Shown: positions 1 through 8,432 of the stretch, one piece after another
How positions within the stretch are numbered: position 1 is the first letter of the stretch
How the letters are laid out: each line of letters begins with the position of its first letter
Assembly (NCBI RefSeq): GCF_024435075.2
Contig: NZ_JAMZEG020000002.1
Coordinates: 631,001-695,000, forward strand
DNA from: Marinomonas maritima
GTDB lineage: Bacteria > Pseudomonadota > Gammaproteobacteria > Pseudomonadales > Marinomonadaceae
DNA: 64,000 nucleotides
Reading direction: 5' to 3'
Notes under the pieces: model-generated
Database searches by the model: none
What the model was told of the DNA's origin: nothing
The model's input: the letters and a program-made list of their open reading frames with translations, nothing else
Program-made: the position numbers and the translations under genes

Positions 1-202
1 GTACGCTGTGGTTGGGAAGTGCTTGACCTGCAACAGGAGTAAATGCGTTTAATGTTAAAGACACTTGGTCTTTTACACTGCTTTCTATCTGCGATTCACT
101 TGGCGGTATCACAATAAATTGCTTGTTTGAATTAGATGTGGAACAGGCGCTAAGTAATAAACTGACACAAAGTAAAGGGAGTAGTTTTTTGGCTGGTGTC
201 AT
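1..202 (-). CDS. Lipoprotein, C-terminus outside window
   Basis: Reading leftward from an ATG at 202, the frame stays open to the window edge (67 codons). The N-terminus is a lipoprotein signal: a short Lys-Lys positive region, a hydrophobic run and the lipobox LLSAC at residues 16-20, so Cys20 should be lipidated. The visible mature part is polar, with no domain I can name. A YajG-like identity is possible but cannot be shown from this fragment. The ATG overlaps the stop of the upstream cysteine-cluster gene (ATGA), so the two are probably translationally coupled. Confidence 0.75.
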   Translation of the reverse strand, partial: MTPAKKLLPLLCVSLLLSACSTSNSNKQFIVIPPSESQIESSVKDQVSLTLNAFTPVAGQALPNHSV

Positions 203-486
203 TGGTCTTTCCTTTTTAATAAACTAGTGTGTATTGGGCTCGTATCGACTTCCATGAGCGTCAAAATAGTAATGGCTTCTTCTCTGTTATTGCCGCAGGC
301 GTATTCTTCGGCGGTAAAATCTGTACAAACCTTAGGTCTTGATGCGTCTCCAAAAATAGCGCATCGGTAGTCGTCTAAAAGTTGTATGCAAGGCTCTCCC
401 GCCATTTTTCCATTGGGCATTCCTGGAATTGGGGAGGTAATAGAGGGTGCTGTGCAGCAAGCACCACAGCCAAATCGACATTGCAT
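199..486 (-). CDS. YkgJ-type zinc/iron-chelating cysteine cluster protein
   Basis: A 95-residue protein with a dense N-terminal cysteine cluster: Cys3, Cys7, Cys10 and Cys11 in MQCRFGCGACC, then Cys33, Cys42, Cys54 and Cys64. This spacing is typical of the YkgJ/UPF0153 family (PF03692), thought to bind Zn or an Fe-S cluster; its reaction is unknown. Length fits the short members of the family. The stop overlaps the start of the downstream lipoprotein gene by 4 nt, suggesting one transcription unit. Family assignment rests on the Cys pattern and the PxxC/RPxxC context. Confidence 0.75.
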   Translation of the reverse strand: MQCRFGCGACCTAPSITSPIPGMPNGKMAGEPCIQLLDDYRCAIFGDASRPKVCTDFTAEEYACGNNREEAITILTLMEVDTSPIHTSLLKRKDQ

Positions 487-661
487 ATTAAACGACCCTA
501 TTCAGAAGGCGCTAGTGTAAATAAAATTCAGAAGAAATGTACTGTTCATTTACAAAATGACACGGGTGATACAATTTTAGAGTATCAGAATGGCGGGTCA
601 TAGGGGATAATGAAAAAATATACTCCAAAAAAGCGCTGATGCTGCTTTTAAATACGGGATT

Positions 662-1906
662 GTGCGAATGATAGTAGAGCGAAAAATATTGGTAGTTGAA
701 GACAGTCCTGTGGTGCTGAAGGTTCTTCATCATTTACTGTCTCGAAACCCCATTTTTACGCCGGTTTTGTGTGCTTGTTATGAAGAAGCAGAAAGTAAGT
801 TAAGTGGTGCTGAGGAAACGTATTTTGCCGCTATTGTAGATCTTAATTTACCTGATGCTGAAAATGGTGAAATTGTAGACCTCGTACTTTCTCATAAAAT
901 ACCCTGCGTGGTTTTGACGGGTAACTTTGATGATAAATTGCGCCTTAGTCTTTTGAATAAAGGTGTTTTGGATTACATTACCAAAGACAGTCGCTACTCA
1001 TTTAATCACGTTATTAAAGTCGTTGAGCGCTTAAGTAAGAACCAAGGAATTAAGGTTTTGGTTGCTGAAGACTCTTCTACTAGTCGACTTTTTATTCGTA
1101 TTCTCCTCGAGCAGTACCGCTTCAATGTTATTGAGGCGGAAAATGGTCAAGAGGCATTGGCTAAGTTGGAGAAAGACCCCGATATTAGGATGTTGATAAC
1201 CGATTATAATATGCCGTTGGTAAATGGCTATGAATTGGTTCGTATGCTTAGGTATAACGCTCGGTTTCAGGATTTAGTAATTATTGGACTTTCTGCGGAA
1301 GGGGATAACGCGTTATCTGCTAAGTTCATAAAAGCGGGCGCTAATGATTTTCTTAAAAAACCTTTTTATCATGAAGAGTTCCATTGTCGTGTCGTTCATA
1401 GTCTTGAAGCGCAAGAGATGCTAGAGACAATACGTGACTTGGCAAATATTGACCCACTCACCAAGTTAAAAAATCGACGTTGTTTGTTTGATGAAGGTGA
1501 GCAGCTATTTAGTAATCACTCGTCTGATATGTCTGTGGCAATGCTGGATCTTGATCACTTCAAAAATATCAATGATACCTATGGTCATATTATTGGTGAT
1601 CAATTGCTTGAAGCGGTAGGGCAAGATATTCGTAACGCCTTTCCAGGTGTTTTGGCTTGTCGCTTTGGGGGCGAAGAGTTTTGCGTTGTATCTAATACGG
1701 GTGGTTTGGATTTACATAATATGTTGGAGAATTTTTTGGATGGTTTGCGTTCAAAAGAATTTACAGACGCTAAAATTTTACTGACTTGTAGTGTGGGGAT
1801 GTGTTGTCAGCCTAAGGATTCATTCGAAGAGTTAATTCGTGTGGCCGACAATAATTTATACGAGGCTAAGCGCTTAGGGCGAGATCGGATAGTGTCGGAT
1901 CATTAA
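662..1906 (+). CDS. Diguanylate cyclase response regulator, REC-REC-GGDEF
   Basis: A 414-residue soluble signalling protein. REC1 covers about 7-125 with phospho-acceptor Asp60 and Lys108. REC2 covers about 130-245 with Asp181 (ITDYNMP) and a KKPF motif. The GGDEF domain covers about 255-414 and carries the active-site motif GGEEF at 336-340, so it should make c-di-GMP from two GTP. The allosteric I-site (RxxD five residues before GGEEF) is absent, with FPGV at 327-330 instead, so classical product inhibition is not expected. The start used is GTG at 662; an ATG two codons later is equally possible because no strong ribosome binding site is visible. It sits alone, with no partner histidine kinase nearby, and ends at a bidirectional terminator shared with gatB. 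Confidence 0.9.
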   Translation: MRMIVERKILVVEDSPVVLKVLHHLLSRNPIFTPVLCACYEEAESKLSGAEETYFAAIVDLNLPDAENGEIVDLVLSHKIPCVVLTGNFDDKLRLSLLNKGVLDYITKDSRYSFNHVIKVVERLSKNQGIKVLVAEDSSTSRLFIRILLEQYRFNVIEAENGQEALAKLEKDPDIRMLITDYNMPLVNGYELVRMLRYNARFQDLVIIGLSAEGDNALSAKFIKAGANDFLKKPFYHEEFHCRVVHSLEAQEMLETIRDLANIDPLTKLKNRRCLFDEGEQLFSNHSSDMSVAMLDLDHFKNINDTYGHIIGDQLLEAVGQDIRNAFPGVLACRFGGEEFCVVSNTGGLDLHNMLENFLDGLRSKEFTDAKILLTCSVGMCCQPKDSFEELIRVADNNLYEAKRLGRDRIVSDH

Positions 1907-1930
1907 CTGGTAGATGTGGTTAATAGTGAC

Positions 1931-1971
1931 AAAAAAATACCGCGCTTATTCATATGGCGCGGTATTTTTTT
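1931..1971. terminator. Bidirectional intrinsic terminator between the GGDEF gene and gatB
   Basis: A perfect 15-bp inverted repeat (arms 1931-1945 and 1957-1971) has a core ACCGCGC/GCGCGGT, A7 on the left and T7 on the right, so it works in both directions. It lies between two convergent genes. Confidence 0.93.
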
Positions 1972-1992
1972 GTCTAGATTTTCAGATGAAAA

Positions 1993-3438
1993 TTAGCCTT
2001 TCAGCATTTTTGCGAGAATGGGGTTAACAAGGCCCGGATTAGCTTTGCCTTGTGACGCTTTCATAACTTGTCCAACAAAGAAGCCGATCATTTTCTTTTG
2101 TTTGTCTTCGTCTGCTGCACGATATTGCTCTACTTGGGCTGTATTCGCATCCAAAATGGTCTGGATTATGGTTTCGATGGCGCCAGTGTCTGTGACTTGC
2201 TTTAGACCTTTTACTTCGATAATGGCATCCGCCGAGCCCTCGCCTTCCCACATAGCTTGGAAAACATCTTTGGCTGTTTTGCCGTTGATCGTGTTGTCTT
2301 TGATGCGCACAAGTAGCTCACCAAAGGCGTGAGCGCTTACCGGTGAGTTGATTATGTCTAGCTGTTCTTGGTTGAGCCATTTACTGAGTTCGCCCATTAC
2401 CCAGTTAGCGGTTAATTTTGCGTCTTTCGCAATGGCATTGGCGTTTTCAAAATAATCAGCCATAGCACGAGAAGACGACAGCACATGGGCGTCATATTCG
2501 CTTAGCTTATGTTCACTTTGGAAACGCGCCGCTTTTTGGCTTGGCAACTCAGGTAAGTTCGCTTTTATTTCGTCCACATAATTTTGCGTCAATACTATGG
2601 GTAATAAATCTGGGCATGGAAAATAGCGGTAATCGTTGGCGTCTTCTTTAGATCTCATGCTGCGAGTTTCGTTTTTCTCTGGATCGTACAGGCGAGTTTC
2701 CTGAATAATTCGACCACCATCTTCTAAAATGTCTGCTTGACGCTCGACCTCAGTGTGAATGGCTTTTTCGATAAAACGGAACGAGTTGACGTTTTTGATC
2801 TCGGTGCGTGTGCCGTACTCAGTCTGCCCTTTAGGTCGCAATGATATATTGACATCGCAACGCATTGAGCCTTCTGCCATGTTACCATCACAAATACCAA
2901 GATAAGTCACAATGGAGTGAATCATTTTGACATAGGCGACGGCTTCCTTAGCGGATCGAATGTCAGGTTCAGAGACAATTTCAAGCAAAGGTGTGCTGGA
3001 GCGATTTAGGTCGATACCTGTCATGCCTTGAAAGTCTTCGTGAAGAGATTTTCCGGCGTCTTCTTCAAGGTGAGCTCGCGTAATACCGATACGAGAGGTC
3101 GTTCCGTCTTCCAGTATGACATCAAGGTGGCCAATGCCAACGATAGGGTGATCCATCTGGCTGGTTTGATAGCCTTTTGGGAGATCTGGATAGAAATAGT
3201 TTTTACGCGCAAAAACCGATGTCATGCCTATTTCAGCATTAACGGCATGGCCGAACATAACGGCCATACGCAAAGCTTCCTTGTTTAGAACGGGCAATGC
3301 ACCAGGCATGCCTAAATCAACCAGTGTCGTTTGAGTGTTCGGTTCAGCGCCAAAACCAACGGCGGCGCCAGAGAATAATTTTGATTTTGTGGTGAGCTGA
3401 GTATGAATCTCAAGGCCAATAACAACTTCCCAATTCAT
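1993..3438 (-). CDS. gatB: Asp-tRNA(Asn)/Glu-tRNA(Gln) amidotransferase subunit B
   Basis: 481 residues, the usual GatB length. GatB binds mischarged Glu-tRNA(Gln) or Asp-tRNA(Asn), activates the side-chain carboxylate with ATP, and receives ammonia from GatA to form Gln-tRNA or Asn-tRNA. The N-terminal cradle domain shows GLEIHTQL near residue 8 and the conserved STPLLEIVSEPD stretch near 150. The C-terminal helical/YqeY-like tRNA-binding tail spans about 330-480. It is the last gene of gatC-gatA-gatB with only 2 nt between gatA and gatB. The presence of GatCAB implies that at least one of Gln-tRNA or Asn-tRNA is made by the indirect route here. Confidence 0.97.
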   Translation of the reverse strand: MNWEVVIGLEIHTQLTTKSKLFSGAAVGFGAEPNTQTTLVDLGMPGALPVLNKEALRMAVMFGHAVNAEIGMTSVFARKNYFYPDLPKGYQTSQMDHPIVGIGHLDVILEDGTTSRIGITRAHLEEDAGKSLHEDFQGMTGIDLNRSSTPLLEIVSEPDIRSAKEAVAYVKMIHSIVTYLGICDGNMAEGSMRCDVNISLRPKGQTEYGTRTEIKNVNSFRFIEKAIHTEVERQADILEDGGRIIQETRLYDPEKNETRSMRSKEDANDYRYFPCPDLLPIVLTQNYVDEIKANLPELPSQKAARFQSEHKLSEYDAHVLSSSRAMADYFENANAIAKDAKLTANWVMGELSKWLNQEQLDIINSPVSAHAFGELLVRIKDNTINGKTAKDVFQAMWEGEGSADAIIEVKGLKQVTDTGAIETIIQTILDANTAQVEQYRAADEDKQKKMIGFFVGQVMKASQGKANPGLVNPILAKMLKG

Positions 3439-3440
3439 GC

Positions 3441-4901
3441 TTATGCTCCTTTTGCCATGGTCGGTGTTTGAAGGTGCCAGCCAGTATTTTGCTGGTACTG
3501 ATGTGCTATGTTAAGTAGCTTGGCTTCGGCGAAATAGTTGCCCATTACTTGAAGGCCGACCGGCATGCCATTCACAAACCCTGCTGGTATAGACATAGCT
3601 GGAATGCCGGCAAGGTTCACGGACAGTGTGTAAATGTCTTCTAGGTACATGGCGATAGGGTCGTTGGTTTTGCTGCCAAGTCCAAATGCGGTTGTTGGTG
3701 CAACAGGACCCATGATGACATCGACGTCGCTTAGTGCTTTTACGAAATCTTCTTTGATCAAGCGGCGTATTTTTTGCGCTTTTAAGTAGTAGGCGTCGTA
3801 GTAACCTTCTGATAAGGCGTAGGTGCCGACCATTATACGCTTTTGGACTTCAGTGCCGAAGCCTTCCGCACGCGAGCGGGTGTACATATCGAGTAGGTCT
3901 TTTGGATCGTCACAGCGGTGGCCAAATCGAACGCCATCAAAACGAGATAGGTTTGATGAGGCTTCAGAGGGCGCGATTACATAGTAAGATGGTATGCTGA
4001 GTTGTAAGTTTGGTAATGAAATTTCTTTTATTGTTGCGCCCAGCTTTTCGAATTCTTTCACTGCGACCATAATGGTGTCAGCGACGTTAGAGTCGAGACC
4101 TTCTCCGAAATATTCTTTTGGCAAACCTATTTTTAAGCCTGCTAATGGTGCGTTTATGTTGACTAAATAGTCGTCTGTAGGTGTTTCAGAAGACGTTGAA
4201 TCTTTTTCGTCAAAACCGCTCATGGCCTGCATTAAATGTGCACAGTCTTCGGCGCTTTTTGCCATTGGGCCGGCTTGGTCAAGGCTTGATGCGTAAGCGA
4301 TCATTCCGAAACGAGAAACACGACCATAAGTGGGCTTAAGTCCTGTGATACCGCAGAAAGAGGCGGGTTGGCGAATGGATCCACCCGTGTCTGTGCCAGT
4401 AGTGGCCAATACAAGACCTGCGGCAACGGCTGCGGCAGAGCCACCAGAAGAGCCGCCTGGAACCATGTCTAAGTTCCAGGGGTTTTTAACGGCACCGTAA
4501 AAGCTATTTTCGTTAGAGGAACCCATGGCAAATTCGTCCATGTTGGTTTTACCCAGCATAACGGCGCCAGCTTGCTGAATACGGCTGGTAACGGTTGACT
4601 CATAAGGCGGAATAAAATTATGCAGCATTTTAGAACCACATGTAGTGAGTGTGCCTTCTGTGCAAAATAGATCTTTGTGTGCGACAGGGATGCCTGTCAA
4701 GCTGGTGCCTTTTCCGCTTTGTAGAAGAGCATCCGCGGCGGCGGCTTGTTCTAGTGCTCGCTGCTCGCTTACGGTAATGAAGCTGTTTAGTTGTGGGTCA
4801 AGTTTGGCTATGCGCGCTAGAAAATGGCGAGTGAGCTCAACGCTTGAAATATCTTTGTTACGCAATTTTTGCGCTAATGTTGAGATGCTTTGTTCGAACA
4901 T
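3441..4901 (-). CDS. gatA: Asp-tRNA(Asn)/Glu-tRNA(Gln) amidotransferase subunit A
   Basis: 486 residues; amidase-signature family. GatA hydrolyses glutamine and channels ammonia to GatB. The Ser-cisSer-Lys catalytic triad is visible: the Lys in VAHKDLF (about residue 76), the first Ser in PGGSSGGSAAAVAAG (about 150-165) and the nucleophile Ser in TDTGGSIRQPAS (about 170-180). It lies 11 nt after gatC and 2 nt before gatB in a tight operon. No unusual features. Confidence 0.97.
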   Translation of the reverse strand: MFEQSISTLAQKLRNKDISSVELTRHFLARIAKLDPQLNSFITVSEQRALEQAAAADALLQSGKGTSLTGIPVAHKDLFCTEGTLTTCGSKMLHNFIPPYESTVTSRIQQAGAVMLGKTNMDEFAMGSSNENSFYGAVKNPWNLDMVPGGSSGGSAAAVAAGLVLATTGTDTGGSIRQPASFCGITGLKPTYGRVSRFGMIAYASSLDQAGPMAKSAEDCAHLMQAMSGFDEKDSTSSETPTDDYLVNINAPLAGLKIGLPKEYFGEGLDSNVADTIMVAVKEFEKLGATIKEISLPNLQLSIPSYYVIAPSEASSNLSRFDGVRFGHRCDDPKDLLDMYTRSRAEGFGTEVQKRIMVGTYALSEGYYDAYYLKAQKIRRLIKEDFVKALSDVDVIMGPVAPTTAFGLGSKTNDPIAMYLEDIYTLSVNLAGIPAMSIPAGFVNGMPVGLQVMGNYFAEAKLLNIAHQYQQNTGWHLQTPTMAKGA

Positions 4902-4912
4902 GCTTGGCTCTC

Positions 4913-5200
4913 TTAATCAATCACTTTTGGTACTAGGAAAAGACCAGCTTCGGTCTGTGGCGCGTTCGCTAGGAATGCGTCACGGCGGTTTTCTTCTGTG
5001 ACTTTGTCTTCTCTTAGTCTTTGAGTCATTTCAAGCGGATTCGAAAGTGGTTCAATGCCATCGGTATTAACAGATTGCATTTGTTCAACAAGCGATAACA
5101 CGCTGGATAGCGAATGTTGATATTGATCGGCGTCTTCCTCTGTGAGAGCGAGGCGTGCCAAGTGTGCAATCTTTTGCACGTCTTGTTTGTCTATGGACAT
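4913..5200 (-). CDS. gatC: Asp-tRNA(Asn)/Glu-tRNA(Gln) amidotransferase subunit C
   Basis: 95 residues, the normal GatC size. GatC is the small belt-like subunit that wraps GatA and GatB and stabilises the complex. The sequence shows the typical N-terminal IAHLARLALTEEDA helix and the C-terminal LREDKVTEE segment. It is the first gene of the minus-strand gatCAB operon and is divergent from mreB. An AGGTGG ribosome binding site lies just before the ATG. Confidence 0.95.
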   Translation of the reverse strand: MSIDKQDVQKIAHLARLALTEEDADQYQHSLSSVLSLVEQMQSVNTDGIEPLSNPLEMTQRLREDKVTEENRRDAFLANAPQTEAGLFLVPKVID

Positions 5201-5434
5201 GTTCCACCTAATTTTTGATTGTCGTAAATGGCTTTTATTGTATCCCGTAGCCGTATTGCTATAAAGCCAACTGAGTGAAAAACTGGCTTATTTTTAGTTT
5301 ATTGGTTTTTTTTAGGTGAACAATGAAAATCATGGGGGTTTTTTTCAGATTTACGCGGAATCAACTTGCCCATTGGGCGAGCGATTGTTACATTTTGACG
5401 CTGTTCGTATCGTATTATCAGGGTGTAGGAATTC

Positions 5435-6478
5435 ATGTTTAAGAAAATCAGGGGAATGTTTTCAAGCGATTTGTCTATTGACCTAGGGACGGCAAATACC
5501 CTTATTTACGTTCGTGGTCGCGGAATCGTGCTTGATGAGCCATCTGTAGTAGCCATTCGTCATAATGGGAATCAGAAAACAGTCGCGTCAGTTGGTACTG
5601 ATGCAAAGCGTATGTTAGGCCGAACGCCAGGTAATATTACGGCGATTCGACCAATGAAAGACGGCGTTATTGCTGATTTTCATGTTACAGAAAAGATGCT
5701 TCAGTACTTTATTGCAAAAGTGCACGAGAATAGTTTTTTGAAACCAAGCCCACGCGTTTTGGTTTGTGTTCCCTGTAAGTCTACCCAAGTCGAACGTCGT
5801 GCTATTAAAGAGTCTGCGTTGGGTGCAGGTGCACGTGAAGTTTATATTATTGAAGAGCCAATGGCGGCCGCGATTGGTGCTGGTCTTCCTGTCGCTGAGG
5901 CGTCAGGTTCAATGGTGATTGATATTGGTGGCGGTACAACCGAGATCGCTATCATTTCGTTAAATGGTATAGTTACATCGGAGTCAATCCGTGTTGGTGG
6001 TGACCGTTTTGATGAAGCCATTACGACCTATGTCCGTCGTCAATACGGCAGTTTGATTGGTGATGCTACCGCGGAACGTATTAAGACGGAAATCGGTATG
6101 GCTTACCATACAGGTGAAGAATTACAGATCGATGTTCGTGGTCGTAATTTAGCGGAAGGTATTCCACGCTCTTTCGTTCTGAGCAGTACGGAAATCCTAG
6201 AAGCGCTGCAAGAACCGCTTGCTCAAATCGTTCAAGCGATTAAAGGTGTTCTTGAGCAGTCACCTCCAGAATTGGCTGCAGATATCGGCGAGACTGGCTT
6301 GGTGTTAACTGGCGGTGGTGCTTTGTTACGTGAGATTGATCGTCTGATCAGTGAAGAAACGGGCTTGCCTGTCATTATTGCTGATGACCCTTTGACCTGT
6401 GTTGCTCGAGGTGGTGGTATGGCGTTAGAGTTGATGGATAAACACGCATCCGAACTATTTACTGAAGATAATGAGTAA
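5435..6478 (+). CDS. mreB: Rod-shape-determining actin homologue MreB
   Basis: 347 residues, full length. MreB forms ATP-dependent membrane-associated filaments that direct lateral-wall synthesis with MreC, MreD, RodA and PBP2. The phosphate-1 motif DLGTANTLIY is at about 16-25, phosphate-2 DIGGGTTEIA at about 165-174, and an adenosine-binding TGGGALLREID near 290. The N-terminal MFKKIRGMFSSDLS start resembles the membrane-contacting N-terminus of gammaproteobacterial MreB. A TAGGA ribosome binding site precedes the ATG. It heads mreB-mreC-mreD-maf-rng-yhdP, a conserved gammaproteobacterial order. Confidence 0.98.
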   Translation: MFKKIRGMFSSDLSIDLGTANTLIYVRGRGIVLDEPSVVAIRHNGNQKTVASVGTDAKRMLGRTPGNITAIRPMKDGVIADFHVTEKMLQYFIAKVHENSFLKPSPRVLVCVPCKSTQVERRAIKESALGAGAREVYIIEEPMAAAIGAGLPVAEASGSMVIDIGGGTTEIAIISLNGIVTSESIRVGGDRFDEAITTYVRRQYGSLIGDATAERIKTEIGMAYHTGEELQIDVRGRNLAEGIPRSFVLSSTEILEALQEPLAQIVQAIKGVLEQSPPELAADIGETGLVLTGGGALLREIDRLISEETGLPVIIADDPLTCVARGGGMALELMDKHASELFTEDNE

Positions 6479-6482
6479 AGGT

Positions 6483-6497
6483 TAGGAGCGCACCATT
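6483..6497 (+). promoter_or_regulatory. Ribosome binding site and ATT initiation codon of mreC
   Basis: TAGGAG at 6483-6488 is followed by a 6-nt spacer and then ATT at 6495-6497. No canonical start codon exists in this frame within the usual distance. The site lies 16 nt after the mreB stop. Confidence 0.7.
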
Positions 6498-7328
6498 AAT
6501 AATTCGCTTCATTTTAGTGGCAAAGTTTCTAGCACACGTTTTGTTGTGTTGGTTATTTTGTCTATAGTGATGATTGTTGCTGATGTTCGTTATTCTACTT
6601 TTTCGCAGGTGAGACCTTATTTGACTCTGCTTGTGACACCTATACAAGTTGTAGTGAATACTCCTCAGAAAGTGCTTAATTGGTCTGGTGAACACCTTGC
6701 CAGCAGAGAGGGCTTAGTAAGTGAAAATCAGTCCTTGCAGTCTGAAATATTGCTTTTACGCAGTCGACAGCAGAGGCTGGATTCCCTTCAGGCAGAAAAC
6801 GTTCGTTTACGTGAGTTGCTAGATGCTTCACAGAGAGTTGACGAAAAAATTGTCATGGCAGAAGTGATAGGCTTTGATCAAAATGCCTATAGTCATAAGC
6901 TTATGATAGATAAAGGTTTTTCTTCTGGAGCATACGTTGGTCAGCCTGTTTTGGATGCGACGGGCGTATTGGGTCAGGTGGTTGAAACTGCAGCGTATAG
7001 TAGCCGTGTATTACTTATCGCTGATGCTAGTCATTTTGTTCCTGTACAGCTCTCTCGAACAGGCTTTAGAGGGATCTTACGAGGAACGGGTAGCTTGAAA
7101 GTCATGGAGTTGATGAGTGTTCCTCGTTCTGTTGATATTAAAAAAGGCGACATATTAACAACGTCGGGCTTAGATAAACGCTTTCCAAGTGGATACCCTG
7201 TCGGGGTTGTGCGGAGCGTCAAGTATACTCAGGGTAAGGCTTATGCCGATGTCGATGTCGTTCCTTTGGCTCAGCTGGGGCGTAGTCGACACGTTATGCT
7301 TATTGATAAGCCCAAGGCTGAGCGATAA
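6495..7328 (+). CDS. mreC: Rod-shape-determining protein MreC, probable ATT start
   Basis: MreC is a bitopic inner-membrane protein that links MreB to the elongasome in the periplasm. Starting at 6495 it has 277 residues: a short basic N-terminus, one membrane helix (about 16-35), a coiled coil (about 60-110) and the MreC beta-barrel core. It lacks the long Pro/Gln tail of E. coli MreC. The frame has a stop at 6483-6485 and no ATG, GTG or TTG until GTG 6546. That GTG has no ribosome binding site and would delete the positively charged segment before the helix. ATT at 6495 sits 6 nt after TAGGAG and restores the segment SGKVSSTRF that aligns with GPSLQIRLI of E. coli. Its stop overlaps the mreD ATG by 1 nt. 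Confidence 0.9.
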   Translation: MNNSLHFSGKVSSTRFVVLVILSIVMIVADVRYSTFSQVRPYLTLLVTPIQVVVNTPQKVLNWSGEHLASREGLVSENQSLQSEILLLRSRQQRLDSLQAENVRLRELLDASQRVDEKIVMAEVIGFDQNAYSHKLMIDKGFSSGAYVGQPVLDATGVLGQVVETAAYSSRVLLIADASHFVPVQLSRTGFRGILRGTGSLKVMELMSVPRSVDIKKGDILTTSGLDKRFPSGYPVGVVRSVKYTQGKAYADVDVVPLAQLGRSRHVMLIDKPKAER

Positions 7329-7801
7329 TGAAACCGATTTTTGTATTTTGTATTACGTTATTAACGGCCTTGATGCTTGAAGCGGTGCCTTTTCCCGAAG
7401 AGCTTGTATGGTTTCGTCCTGAGTGGGCTTTATTGGTCATTTTATATTGGGTGATTGCTTTACCTTTTCGTGTTGGCGTTGGTTTGGCTTGGTTCTTGGG
7501 GTTGATGGTTGATTTATTGCAAGGTGGGATAATTGGTCAGCATTCTCTCACATATGTGATTATCGCCTATACTTGCGCTGTGTTTTATAAGCGATTGAGG
7601 ATGTACCATCGTTGGCAACAAGGCTTTTTTGTATGCTGTTTGGTTAGTATTAATCAATTAGTTGATTTTTGGGTCGATCATTATCTTGGGCATGCAGAGC
7701 CAACATTAATGATCTTTATGCCGGCTGTGATGACGGGGTTGTTATGGCCTTGGTCTTTTATTATTTTGCGCAGTGTGCGCCGTATTTACGCTATCCGCTA
7801 G
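7328..7801 (+). CDS. mreD: Rod-shape-determining protein MreD
   Basis: 157 residues, almost entirely hydrophobic, with about five predicted membrane helices, as in E. coli MreD (162 residues). MreD is an inner-membrane partner of MreC in the elongasome. The start ATG overlaps the mreC stop (TAATG), indicating translational coupling. Characteristic patches are FRPEWALLVILYWV (about 28-41) and GLMVDLLQGGIIGQHSL (about 58-74), matching the family. Confidence 0.95.
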   Translation: MKPIFVFCITLLTALMLEAVPFPEELVWFRPEWALLVILYWVIALPFRVGVGLAWFLGLMVDLLQGGIIGQHSLTYVIIAYTCAVFYKRLRMYHRWQQGFFVCCLVSINQLVDFWVDHYLGHAEPTLMIFMPAVMTGLLWPWSFIILRSVRRIYAIR

Positions 7802-7823
7802 GTCGTTTTTTTAGGGAAAGTTT

Positions 7824-8432
7824 ATGCTTGTTTTGGCTTCAGCTTCGCCAAGAAGAAAAGAACTACTGAGTCTCTTGGTTAAAGAATTTGAGGTTTTGCC
7901 GGCCGATATTGATGAAACACCGTTGTACCAAGAAAATGCGGAGGATTATGTTGTTCGCATGGCAATGGAGAAGGCAAGTGCTGCAGCGCTGAAATATAGA
8001 CAGCAAGCCGACTTTGATTTGTCAGCTATTTTTATTGCTTCAGATACAAGTGTTGTCATTGATGGACGCATTTTAGGTAAACCCGCTTCACTTGAAGACT
8101 CTCTTTCTATGTTAAGGCTTCTTTCTGGCCGCTCCCATAAAGTGATTACCTCTCTATGTTTTTCTAACTTACAGCTTGAACATATAGCAACAAAACTTGT
8201 TGTCAGTGATGTGCTGTTTCGTGAGATCTCTAATGTTGAAATAGAGCAATATTGGAAGACGGGTGAACCTCAAGATAAAGCGGGTTCTTATGCTATTCAA
8301 GGGTTGGGCGCTATTTTTGTTCGCTCTATCTCTGGTTCTTACTCCGCTGTTGTTGGTCTACCGTTATATGAAACGGCGCAACTATTGTCTCAATTTGGAA
8401 TTCATTCGCTAGAGGAAATGTCCCATGAGTGA
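7824..8432 (+). CDS. maf: Maf-family nucleotide pyrophosphatase (YhdE type)
   Basis: 202 residues. Maf proteins hydrolyse nucleoside triphosphates, including modified bases; the YhdE branch prefers dTTP, UTP and related pyrimidine nucleotides. The N-terminal signature LASASPRRKELLSLL (residues 3-17) and IASDTSVVIDGRILGKP (about 71-87) contain the substrate-binding SxSPRR and the catalytic Asp region. The YhdE assignment rather than YceF rests mainly on position between mreD and rng. It overlaps rng by 8 nt. Confidence 0.92.
   Translation: MLVLASASPRRKELLSLLVKEFEVLPADIDETPLYQENAEDYVVRMAMEKASAAALKYRQQADFDLSAIFIASDTSVVIDGRILGKPASLEDSLSMLRLLSGRSHKVITSLCFSNLQLEHIATKLVVSDVLFREISNVEIEQYWKTGEPQDKAGSYAIQGLGAIFVRSISGSYSAVVGLPLYETAQLLSQFGIHSLEEMSHE

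Noticed and set aside
382..603. 73-codon frame overlapping the YkgJ-type gene on the other strand
   Set aside because: Mostly antisense to a better-supported gene; no ribosome binding site or family features.
5365..5381. CTTGCCC-ATT-GGGCGAG palindrome before mreB
   Set aside because: Real but short, and no regulator or conservation can be argued; too little to call an operator.
6546..7328. GTG at 6546 as the mreC start
   Set aside because: It has no ribosome binding site and would remove the basic N-terminus before the membrane helix; ATT at 6495 fits both signals better.
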